From positions 1 to 12,034 of the forward strand of contig JAUNRO010000066.1 in assembly GCA_030544185.1 (NCBI GenBank): a DNA stretch of 12,034 bases, read 5' to 3'. The stretch is from Propionibacteriaceae bacterium. GTDB lineage: Bacteria; Actinomycetota; Actinomycetes; Propionibacteriales; Propionibacteriaceae. Each line of letters opens with the position of its first letter. Within the stretch, counting starts at the first letter, position 1. The translations under genes and the position numbers were made by a program. The notes beneath the pieces were generated by a model. The model was given only the letters and a program-made list of their open reading frames with translations. It made no database searches and was not told where the DNA came from. This document shows, one piece after another, positions 1 through 5,817 of the stretch.

Positions 1-642
1 GACTTCCAGCGAGCGGAGCGCCGGGGCTATCCCGAGGCGGTGTTCTGTCAGGGCAAGACGGTCGGCCAGGTCCGCTCGATCGCCCGCGCGTGGGGTCGCG
101 CGGCCGGTGGTCAACCGGCACTGTTCACCCGCTGCACTCCCGACCAGGCGGCCGCGGTGACGGAGGAGTTGCCTGGGACGGCTTATGACGAGATCGCCCG
201 GCTCGCCGCCTGGCCCGCGGCGGCCCCCGAACCGACCGGCGGACTGGTGGTCGTCGTCGCCGCCGGCACCTCGGATCTGCCGGTCGCACGCGAAGCGGCA
301 GTGACGGTGGAGCGGTTGGGGCGACGATGTGAGCTGGTCGTGGACGTCGGCGTCGCCGGACTGCACCGGGTGCTCGACCGCATGCCGTTGCTGCGGTCCG
401 CCGCGTGCGTCGTGGTCGTGGCCGGGATGGACGGGGCGCTGCCGAGCGTGGTCGCGGGACTGGTGGGCTGCCCGGTCGTCGCCTGCCCGACATCGGTGGG
501 CTATGGCGCGGCCTTCGGGGGACTCGCGCCGCTGCTGGCGATGCTCAACTCGTGCGCGCCCGGGGTGGGCGTCGTCAACATCGACAATGGTTATGGGGCC
601 GGCCACCTCGCTGCGCAGATCGCCGCGCCGGCCGGCGACTGA
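1..642 (+). CDS. larB: LarB, pyridinium-3,5-biscarboxylic acid mononucleotide synthase (5' end missing)
   Basis: LarB carboxylates and hydrolyses nicotinic acid adenine dinucleotide. This is the first step to the nickel-pincer nucleotide cofactor of lactate-racemase (LarA) type enzymes, and it takes place in the cytoplasm. The frame is open from base 1, and the residues before the first possible start (GTG at 40) already match LarB (D-x-x-R-x-x-R-x-G-x-P-E), so the true start lies upstream of the window. The PurE-like core follows: a VVVVAAGTSD strand-loop, a VAGMDGALPSVVAGL segment, then PTSVGYGAAFGGL, LNSC and VNIDNGYGAGHLAA near the C-terminus. The Cys of LNSC (bases 553-555) is, as I recall, the residue that attacks the nicotinate ring in the Lactobacillus enzyme. 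The gene faces larC tail-to-tail with only 20 bases between the stops, whereas lar genes usually point the same way. A generic PurE-related protein is the only real alternative. Confidence 0.93.
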   Translation, partial: DFQRAERRGYPEAVFCQGKTVGQVRSIARAWGRAAGGQPALFTRCTPDQAAAVTEELPGTAYDEIARLAAWPAAAPEPTGGLVVVVAAGTSDLPVAREAAVTVERLGRRCELVVDVGVAGLHRVLDRMPLLRSAACVVVVAGMDGALPSVVAGLVGCPVVACPTSVGYGAAFGGLAPLLAMLNSCAPGVGVVNIDNGYGAGHLAAQIAAPAGD

Positions 643-665
643 GTGCGCGGCGACTCCTGCACTCA
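640..665. terminator. Inverted repeat across the convergent larB/larC stop codons
   Basis: TGAGTGC (640-646) and GCACTCA (659-665) are perfect 7-bp arms with a 12-base loop. The larB stop is the first triplet of the left arm and the larC stop lies in the right arm, so the structure is symmetrical for both transcripts. There is no T-run on either side, so it is not a classical intrinsic terminator. It may be a bidirectional or U-less terminator or an mRNA end stabiliser. Confidence 0.4.
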
Positions 666-1925
666 CCTGTCCGGGGCGCGCGCAGCCGCGATGGCTCGCT
701 GCAGCACCTCGTGCTCGCTGAGCCCGAGCATCCGCGCCGCAGCGGCGACGTCCGCGAACTCCGGCTGACACGTCAGCGCCTCGCCCGCGCGGAAACCGCG
801 TTTGACGCGGATGGTCTCGCCCAGGACCTCGACCTCGCCCCAGTCGCGCTGCAGCGCGTCGCGGTGGACGTCCCAGGACCGGATGCCGAGCGTACTCGTC
901 AGCCGATAGATCGCCGCACGCACCGCCTCGGCATTCTCCCGGCGGGTGAGGACTTCGAGCACGTGTCCCGGCCGCCCCTTGCGCATGAGCACGGGGATCA
1001 GCCAGGCGTCGTCCGCGCCGGCCTCGACGAGCCGATCGAGCACCCCGGGCCAGAGCCGGGGGTCGAGGTCGTCGACCGTGCACGCCAGCATCGCGCGCGG
1101 GCCACGTTCAGGGGGCTCGCTGGACGCGGCGCCGGCAGACACGACGCCGGCAGCGGTCAGTGAGCCGGCGGGATCGGGCGGCTCCCCGATGATGATTCGG
1201 GTGATGTTCGCATGCCCGGGCAGGTCCTTCGTGCCCGCTCCGGCGCCGGCCGCGGTCACCGTCATCGCGGGCATCGGCCCGGGCTCCCCGAGGCGCAGCA
1301 GGGCCATTCCCGTGGGGGTCGTCAACTCCCCCGCGCCGTCCGGGCCCGGCAACGTCGGCCACCCGCGGGCCAGATCCGCGACCGCCGGCCCGGGCACCGC
1401 GAGCTCACCATGGGCCATCCGGACCAGGCCATTGCCCAGGGCCACCGCGCTCGTCACCACGCGCTCGATGCCGAGCTCGGTCAGGCCGGCGCAGGCGCAG
1501 ACGATGTCGGCGATCGAGTCCCAGGCGCCCACCTCGTGGAAGTGCACGTCGGCGACCGCGATGCCGTGGGCGCGCGCTTCCACCTCGGCGATCGCGCGGA
1601 AAGTCGCCCGGGCCCACTCGGCGGCGATCGGGTGCAGCGCGGTCGAGCCGGAGGATCCGGTCGCCGTCGCAATCAGCTGATCGATCGTGGACCAGCCGCG
1701 GTGGTGCTGGTCCTCGGCCAGGAGTTCGACCCGCACCTGGGTCGCGCGCAGCCCCGCGCGGTGGACCTCCGCCGCCTCCAGCCGGACCGTCGCCGGAATC
1801 ACCGCCTCCACCGCCGCCTGCAGGAATTCCAGCCGCACCCCCGCATCGACCAGGGCGCCGAGGAGCATGTCCCCGGCCACGCCATGCGTTGCGTCGATCC
1901 AGGCGATGCGCGTGGGAGTCCTCAC
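663..1925 (-). CDS. larC: LarC, nickel chelatase (nickel insertion protein) for the nickel-pincer cofactor
   Basis: LarC inserts nickel into pyridinium-3,5-bisthiocarboxylate mononucleotide in a CTP-dependent reaction, the last step of nickel-pincer nucleotide synthesis. The protein has 420 residues. It starts with the family's N-terminal block (IDATHGVAGDMLLGAL, about 9-25), then HFHEVGAWDSIADIV (128-142), HGELAVPGPA (172-181) and ELTTPTG (200-206). An Ala/Pro-rich linker lies at about 248-277. The C-terminal LarC2-like half begins near TVDDLDPRLWPG (283-294). In Lactobacillus plantarum the two halves are joined by a programmed frameshift, but here they lie in one continuous frame. The GTG at 1925 is the only start that keeps the N-terminal block. 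No good Shine-Dalgarno site precedes it, so it may be leaderless or translated from an upstream transcript. It is the last gene of a (-) strand run (pirin, GNAT, VOC, larC). Confidence 0.93.
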   Translation of the reverse strand: MRTPTRIAWIDATHGVAGDMLLGALVDAGVRLEFLQAAVEAVIPATVRLEAAEVHRAGLRATQVRVELLAEDQHHRGWSTIDQLIATATGSSGSTALHPIAAEWARATFRAIAEVEARAHGIAVADVHFHEVGAWDSIADIVCACAGLTELGIERVVTSAVALGNGLVRMAHGELAVPGPAVADLARGWPTLPGPDGAGELTTPTGMALLRLGEPGPMPAMTVTAAGAGAGTKDLPGHANITRIIIGEPPDPAGSLTAAGVVSAGAASSEPPERGPRAMLACTVDDLDPRLWPGVLDRLVEAGADDAWLIPVLMRKGRPGHVLEVLTRRENAEAVRAAIYRLTSTLGIRSWDVHRDALQRDWGEVEVLGETIRVKRGFRAGEALTCQPEFADVAAAARMLGLSEHEVLQRAIAAARAPDR

Positions 1926-1949
1926 GCGGGCGAGCGTACTGGCCGACCC

Positions 1950-2018
1950 CGAGTAATTTCGCCCTCTCGTCGGCCTCCACCCCCTAGGTAGACCCCGTTG
2001 AGCGGGCGGAATTACTCG
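1950..2018. repeat. Long imperfect hairpin between the VOC gene and larC
   Basis: The arms CGAGTAATTTCGCCC (1950-1964) and GGGCGGAATTACTCG (2004-2018) pair at 14 of 15 positions, and the one exception can wobble. After a mismatch (1965/2003) pairing resumes at 1966-1969 with 1999-2002 (one wobble) and at 1971-1973 with 1995-1997, leaving a loop of about 21 bases that contains CCTAGG. The hairpin abuts the stop codon of the VOC gene (2019-2021) and ends 24 bases before the larC start. No T-run follows in either direction. It could be a U-less terminator, an mRNA stabiliser, a cis-acting leader of larC or a relic of a small palindromic element. Confidence 0.7.
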
Positions 2019-2414
2019 TCATCGGTCGTAAGCCACCGTATGCCTCGGCTGATAGAGCAACATGTCGTCGGCCCCCGGCACCTTGAGGTTCACGCCGATG
2101 CCGAAACCCATGTCAACGGGCTCACCCGCGAACTCGCCACCGCGCCCGGCGAGCTCCGTCATCGTGGCGTCCAGGTCGTCACACATGAGCGAGATCTGAT
2201 GATGGCGCTCCGAGCGGTATTCCTTGCCCTCATGCACTGAGGCCGTCGGGTGGACGCCGAGCTCGCTCGGACCGGTCGCGAAGATCAGCCAGTCGCCGGG
2301 ATCGCCGGACTCCCCGGCGTCCGATACGAACGGCCACTGCAGGACCTCGGAGAGAAACGCCCGCGTGGCGGTCGCGTCATCGGAATAGATGAGGTTGTGG
2401 ATCGCGGTGATCAT
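2019..2414 (-). CDS. VOC superfamily (glyoxalase / bleomycin-resistance fold) protein
   Basis: This 131-residue protein has the size and pattern of a single-chain VOC protein with two beta-alpha-beta-beta-beta units. The first unit has IHNLIYSDDATATRAFLSEVLQW (about 5-27) and a LIFATGPSELGVHP strand pair (43-56). The second has HHQISLMCDDLDATMTELAGRG (71-92), ending in NLKVPGADDMLLYQPRH (109-125). Possible metal ligands are His6, Glu51/His55 and His72. The usual last ligand, Glu in a LYEP-type motif, is Gln122 here, so metal binding or catalysis is uncertain. The ATG at 2414 fits the family start, but its Shine-Dalgarno site is poor. The gene lies 24 bases downstream of the GNAT gene on the same strand and is probably co-transcribed with it. 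Substrate unknown. Confidence 0.82.
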   Translation of the reverse strand: MITAIHNLIYSDDATATRAFLSEVLQWPFVSDAGESGDPGDWLIFATGPSELGVHPTASVHEGKEYRSERHHQISLMCDDLDATMTELAGRGGEFAGEPVDMGFGIGVNLKVPGADDMLLYQPRHTVAYDR

Positions 2415-2438
2415 GCCTGAACGCTAGCGGGGATCCGC

Positions 2439-2753
2439 TCAGCTCGGCAGGTCGAATTCCTCGCGGTCGGCGAGCCGCACCAGGTCGAGGTAGTCGTTCT
2501 CGGTGTCCTCCGCGATCACTTTCTTGACATAGGAGCAGACAGGCCGCACGGACAGCCCGCGCGTGCGCGCCTGTTCGAGCGCCCCGGCGACGAGCTGCTT
2601 GGCGAGCCCCTGGCCGGAGTAGGCGTCGCCGACCTCGGTGTGGGTCATGGTGATCAGGTCGGGCCCGACCTCATAGTCCACGAAGCCGGCGACCTCACCG
2701 TCGACGAGGATCTCGATCCGGGACTTCTCAGCATTGTCCTGCACTTCGGTCAT
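2439..2753 (-). CDS. Small GNAT N-acetyltransferase, YjdJ type
   Basis: This 104-residue protein matches the short GNAT subfamily often called YjdJ-type or Acetyltransf_CG (Gcn5-related, acetyl-CoA dependent, substrate unknown). It shows an N-terminal beta hairpin (RIEILVDGEVAGFVDYEV, about 12-29), an acetyl-CoA pyrophosphate loop HTEVGDAYSGQGLAKQLV (38-55; key residues Gly47, Gln48, Gly49, Ala51), then VRPVCSYVKKVI (69-80) and a C-terminal acidic helix, as in the family. The frame extends upstream to 2789, but the ATG at 2753 is preceded by AAAGGA at a 6-base spacing and gives the family's normal length. The gene is 90 bases downstream of the pirin gene and 24 bases upstream of the VOC gene on the same strand. 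Confidence 0.85.
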   Translation of the reverse strand: MTEVQDNAEKSRIEILVDGEVAGFVDYEVGPDLITMTHTEVGDAYSGQGLAKQLVAGALEQARTRGLSVRPVCSYVKKVIAEDTENDYLDLVRLADREEFDLPS

Positions 2754-2759
2754 GACTGG

Positions 2760-2765
2760 TCCTTT
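2760..2765 (-). promoter_or_regulatory. Ribosome-binding site that fixes the GNAT start
   Basis: AAAGGA read on the minus strand lies 6 bases before the ATG at 2753. This supports that start over the in-frame upstream one at 2789. Confidence 0.7.
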
Positions 2766-2843
2766 CGGGTCCGCTGGAACTTCGAGCATAGGTCGCTATG
2801 TCGCCAACCGGCGAGGGCAGCACGGGCCACGCTCCGGGACGCC

Positions 2844-3620
2844 TCAGCGGTGGGCCAGGGCGGCATGCATCTCCCACACCAGCACCTCGGCCGGATCGGT
2901 CGCGGTCACCCGCTGACCACCGGTCGCGGTGAAGCGGACGGCATCCCCCTCGGCGAGCGCGCCGGCACCCTCGAGGTCGACCGCCCCGCGAGCAACGAAC
3001 AGGTGCAGGAAGGGCGCCTCCGGCAACTCGACCGACTCCCCCGGCGAAAGCCGGGCGACGCGCAACGCGGCGTACTCGTTCTTGATCCGGATCGCCGCCT
3101 CATCGCCATATTTCGCCATGCCCGTGGCGACGGTCGCGAACTGACCGGACAGATCGCCGGGCGCGATCTCCAGCTGCTCATAACCGGGCTTGATCCCCGC
3201 CTCGTCCGGAAGGACCCACATCTGGATGAAGTGCACGGGCTCGCTGTGCTTGGCGGCGTTCGGGTCGAGGCGCCAGGAGTCGTTCTTCTCCGAGTGCAGG
3301 ATGCCGGTGCCGGCGCTCATGCGCTGGGCGAGGCCGGGATAGATGATCCCGTTGTTGCCTTCGGAGTCCTGATGGACGAGCGAGCCCTGCAGGACCCAGG
3401 TGACGATCTCCATGTCACGGTGCGGGTGGGTGTCGAACCCCGTCCCGGGCGCGACGATGTCGTCGTTGTTGACCAGCAGCAGCCCGTGATGGGTGTTCGC
3501 CGGGTCGTGGTGATAGCTGAAGCTGAATGAGTGCTTGGAGTCCAGCCAGTCGATCTTGCTGTGGAACCGATCCGCCGCGCGCCGCACGTCGATGGCGGGC
3601 TCGATGGTCTGGGTGGTCAT
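2844..3620 (-). CDS. Pirin family protein (bicupin)
   Basis: This 258-residue bicupin is of the pirin/YhhW type. Some members are quercetin 2,3-dioxygenases, others act as redox sensors or protein partners. The N-terminal cupin carries the metal site: GFDTHPHRDMEIVTWVLQG (61-79) gives His65 and His67, and TGILHSEKN (105-113) gives His109 and Glu111. The 44-residue step from the first to the third His matches YhhW as I remember it. The second cupin domain (about 160-258) lacks such ligands, as is usual. The ATG at 3620 has GGAGG 6 bases upstream. A strong promoter-like site and a palindrome lie in the spacer shared with the divergent MarR gene, so MarR control is likely. It is the first gene of a possible pirin-GNAT-VOC-larC run, although the 90-base gap to the GNAT gene may hold a separate promoter. 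The native substrate is unknown. Confidence 0.93.
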   Translation of the reverse strand: MTTQTIEPAIDVRRAADRFHSKIDWLDSKHSFSFSYHHDPANTHHGLLLVNNDDIVAPGTGFDTHPHRDMEIVTWVLQGSLVHQDSEGNNGIIYPGLAQRMSAGTGILHSEKNDSWRLDPNAAKHSEPVHFIQMWVLPDEAGIKPGYEQLEIAPGDLSGQFATVATGMAKYGDEAAIRIKNEYAALRVARLSPGESVELPEAPFLHLFVARGAVDLEGAGALAEGDAVRFTATGGQRVTATDPAEVLVWEMHAALAHR

Positions 3621-3635
3621 GCTTGCCTCCGTGTG

Positions 3636-3649
3636 AATGATGCGTCATT
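3636..3649. promoter_or_regulatory. Candidate MarR operator in the pirin/marR spacer
   Basis: AATGA-TGCG-TCATT is a perfect 5-bp inverted repeat with a 4-base centre. It lies just downstream of the predicted -10 of the pirin promoter, over the expected transcription start, which is where a repressor would sit. The length and symmetry fit MarR-type operators. The assignment to the adjacent regulator is an inference. Confidence 0.45.
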
Positions 3650-3653
3650 TATT

Positions 3654-3681
3654 AGTGTACGCGCAGTCTGTGATATGTCAA
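3654..3681 (-). promoter_or_regulatory. Sigma-70-like promoter of the pirin gene
   Basis: On the minus strand TTGACA (3676-3681, a perfect -35 consensus) is followed after 16 bases by TACACT (3654-3659, 4 of 6 of the -10 consensus). Transcription would start near 3647, about 27 bases before the pirin ATG. Confidence 0.6.
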
Positions 3682-3702
3682 CTAAGTGCTAGGGTGCGGT
3701 TC

Positions 3703-4176
3703 ATGACCGGCGATATCTGGCTGACGCAGGAGCAACAGCTTGTGTGGCGCGACTGGCTGAGCGTCCAAGCGCGGCTGATGGCGGCACTGAACCGCCAACT
3801 CCAGGCCGATCACGACCTGTCCCTGCAGGACTTCGAAGTGCTCGTCCACCTGAGCGAGGCCCCCGAGGAGCGCCTGCGGCTGTCCGCGCTGGCGGAACGC
3901 CTGCGCTGGGAACAGAGCCGGCTGTCGCACCACCTGACACGGATGACCAAGCGCGACCTGGTCCGCCGCGAGCCGTGCCCAGACGATGCCCGCGGGTCGT
4001 TCGCGTGCTTGACCGAGACCGGGCGCGGGCGCCTCGAGGCCGCCGCGCCGAGTCACGCGGCCACGGTCAGGGCTCTGCTGTTCGCACCGCTCAGCAGCGA
4101 CCAGCTCGAGGCCTTCGCACGCGTCACCCGCACGACCCTCGCCACTCTCGATGAGGCCGAGGCCCACTCCGACTGA
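3703..4176 (+). CDS. MarR family transcriptional regulator
   Basis: This 157-residue winged-helix regulator is likely to bind as a dimer to the pirin/marR spacer. After the N-terminal dimer helix (about 10-36) come LQDFEVLVHLSEAP (41-54), the helix-turn-helix with LSALAERL (60-67) and recognition helix SRLSHHLTRM (72-81), and the wing (LVRREPCPDDARGSFACLTETG, about 86-107) with the conserved Asp/Arg (Asp95, Arg97). C-terminal dimer helices complete a normal MarR length. The ATG at 3703 is chosen over the in-frame ATG at 3637 because it gives the family length and has AGGG 8 bases upstream. The earlier start would put translation into the operator and promoter region. Two Cys (92, 102) in the wing are unusual but not of the OhrR type. 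The ligand is unknown; MarR proteins often sense phenolics or oxidants. Confidence 0.93.
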   Translation: MTGDIWLTQEQQLVWRDWLSVQARLMAALNRQLQADHDLSLQDFEVLVHLSEAPEERLRLSALAERLRWEQSRLSHHLTRMTKRDLVRREPCPDDARGSFACLTETGRGRLEAAAPSHAATVRALLFAPLSSDQLEAFARVTRTTLATLDEAEAHSD

Positions 4177-4219
4177 GCGGCGGCCCGACCGCGCCCGGAT
4201 GCCGGCGCAAGTGCTGCCG

Positions 4220-4257
4220 GAATCACCCCTCGAAAAACCCTTCTCACTAGGTGATTC
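4220..4257. repeat. Inverted repeat in the marR-amidohydrolase spacer
   Basis: GAATCACC (4220-4227) and GGTGATTC (4250-4257) are perfect 8-bp arms around a 22-base, fairly A-rich loop. The right arm also belongs to a second dyad, TCAC-TAG-GTGA (4244-4254). No T-run follows, so a terminator is less likely than an operator for the amidohydrolase gene, which begins 101 bases downstream. The rest of the 182-base spacer shows nothing I can name. Confidence 0.4.
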
Positions 4258-4358
4258 GCGGCCGGTCCGGGGCGTGGCGAAACATCCGGAAAGTCCTGCG
4301 TGGTGGACATCGCCAGCCTATGGTGAACCAAGGGTCCCGCACGAAGAGGAGACGCACC

Positions 4359-5582
4359 ATGTCGGCAGCCCAGAAGGTCCTGAATCGCCTCGATGACACC
4401 AATGCCTGGCAGGAGGAGCTCTATGTCCACCTGCACCGGAATCCTGAGCTGTCCATGCAGGAGACCGAGACCGCGGCCGAGATCACCCGCCGGCTCGAAT
4501 CCTTCGGATATGCCGTCCAGCAGGTCGGTGGCGGCGTCGTGGGCGTGATGGAAAACGGTGACGGCCCGACCGTGCTGTTCCGCGCCGACATCGACGCGCT
4601 GCCGGTCCAGGAGACCACGGGCCTGCCCTATGCGTCGACCAAGACCGGGGTCGATGCCGATGGCAACACCGTCCCGATCATGCATGCCTGCGGCCACGAC
4701 ATGCACGTCGCCGCCGCCCTCGGCGCGGCGGAGCTGCTGAGCCAGAACAAGGACACGTGGTCCGGCACCTATATCGCGCTCTTCCAGCCCGGCGAGGAGA
4801 CCGCGGCCGGCGCCCAGGCGATGGTCGACGATGGCCTCGTCGACAAGGTCCCCGCGCCCGATGTCGCCCTCGGCCAGCACGTCCTGACCGTGCCGGAGGC
4901 GGGCAAGGTCGGCACCACCGCCGGCCCCATGCTGTCCACCGGTGCGTGCATCCGTGTCAAGGTGTGGGGCAAGGGCTCCCACGGCTCGATGCCCCACCTC
5001 GGCGTCGACCCCATCCTGCTCGCGTCAGCAATCGTCCAGCGGCTGCAGGGCATCGTCGCCCGGGAGATCGCGCCCAGCCAGTTCGGCGTCGTCACCGTCG
5101 GCAGCCTCCAGGCCGGATTCAAAGCGAACATCATTCCCGACTCGGCGACGCTGCTGCTGAACATCCGGGCCTATGACCTCGAGGTCCGCGAAAAGCTCAT
5201 CGCCGCGATCGACCGGATCATCAAGGCCGAGTGCGAGGCCTCCAACTCCCCGACGCCGCCGGAGATCGAGCTCTATGAGTCCTTCCCGCTGACCGACAAC
5301 GACGAGATCGTCAGTGACCGCATCACCGATGCCTTCCGCGCCTATTTCGGAGAGGGCCGCGTCGAGAAGCTCGCCCCGATCCCTGCCTCGGAGGACTTCT
5401 CGAACATTCCAACGGCTTGGGGAATCCCCTACACCTATTGGGGTTTCGGCGGATTCACCCCGGGCATGACGGTTCTGCCCAACCACAACCCGGGCTTCGC
5501 CCCCGCCATGCAGCCGAGCCTGCGCACCGGCACCGAAGCTGCCGTCGTCGCCATCCTCAGCTATCTGGGCAAGGCGGCCTGA
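4359..5582 (+). CDS. M20D family amidohydrolase (hippurate / aminoacyl-amide hydrolase type)
   Basis: This 407-residue cytoplasmic metalloenzyme should split an amide bond between an acyl or aryl-acyl group and an amino acid, like HipO, N-acyl-amino acid hydrolases and plant IAA-amino acid hydrolases. The M20D metal ligands are in place: Cys111 and His113 (HACGHDMH), Glu146/Glu147 (FQPGEET), His174 (GQHV) and His376 (LPNHNPGF). The lid/dimerisation domain lies at about 190-305 and contains GSHGSMPHLGVDP (207-218). Length is normal. The ATG at 4359 is preceded by AGAGGAG at 8 bases, so the longer in-frame forms from 4251 or 4320 are rejected. The gene stands alone on the + strand, after marR and before a likely terminator. 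Whether its product feeds the Rieske operon further on is only a guess. Exact substrate unknown. Confidence 0.9.
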   Translation: MSAAQKVLNRLDDTNAWQEELYVHLHRNPELSMQETETAAEITRRLESFGYAVQQVGGGVVGVMENGDGPTVLFRADIDALPVQETTGLPYASTKTGVDADGNTVPIMHACGHDMHVAAALGAAELLSQNKDTWSGTYIALFQPGEETAAGAQAMVDDGLVDKVPAPDVALGQHVLTVPEAGKVGTTAGPMLSTGACIRVKVWGKGSHGSMPHLGVDPILLASAIVQRLQGIVAREIAPSQFGVVTVGSLQAGFKANIIPDSATLLLNIRAYDLEVREKLIAAIDRIIKAECEASNSPTPPEIELYESFPLTDNDEIVSDRITDAFRAYFGEGRVEKLAPIPASEDFSNIPTAWGIPYTYWGFGGFTPGMTVLPNHNPGFAPAMQPSLRTGTEAAVVAILSYLGKAA

Positions 5583-5593
5583 CCGCTCTCCCG

Positions 5594-5627
5594 GCCGGGG
5601 TCGTCACGTGCTGGCGGCCCCGGCTTT
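5594..5627 (+). terminator. Probable intrinsic terminator after the amidohydrolase gene
   Basis: GCCGGGG (5594-5600) and CCCCGGC (5618-5624) form a 7-bp GC stem with a 17-base loop, followed by TTT. It starts 12 bases after the amidohydrolase stop codon. The T-run is short, as is often the case in high-GC actinobacteria. Confidence 0.55.
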
Positions 5628-5817
5628 CCCGTGCCCCATGGGAGGCTTTCGAGGGGCGCGCCGACCACGCGGGCGCAAACCGACACGCCGGAATCTTCCT
5701 ATTTCTTCAGCGTTCGGGAGGGGCGATCCGCTATCCGATGGTAAAGCCCCTTTGCTACGGTCGAGAGTGCGTCACGGGCAACTGCCCACCTCCAACCCCG
5801 TTCGCGATCGGAGTCCG

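Noticed and set aside
1212..1991. A 259-codon open frame on the plus strand opposite larC
   Set aside because: It is antisense to LarC motifs conserved across its whole length and is rich in Arg/Pro/Gly, as shadows are.
2801..2814. TCGCC-AACC-GGCGA hairpin in the pirin-GNAT gap as a terminator
   Set aside because: The stem is only 5 bp with no T-run. Such dyads are expected by chance in GC-rich DNA.
2640..3530. A 296-codon open frame on the plus strand opposite the GNAT and pirin genes
   Set aside because: It covers two recognised minus-strand genes; no motif and no ribosome-binding site.
4053..4997. A 314-codon open frame on the minus strand opposite marR and the amidohydrolase
   Set aside because: It spans two real genes and the spacer between them. 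No motifs, and composition typical of antisense shadows.
5720..5756. GGGGC ... GCCCC-TTT dyad upstream of the membrane protein as a terminator or riboswitch
   Set aside because: A 5-bp stem with a loop of over 20 bases is too weak, and no known riboswitch core could be recognised.
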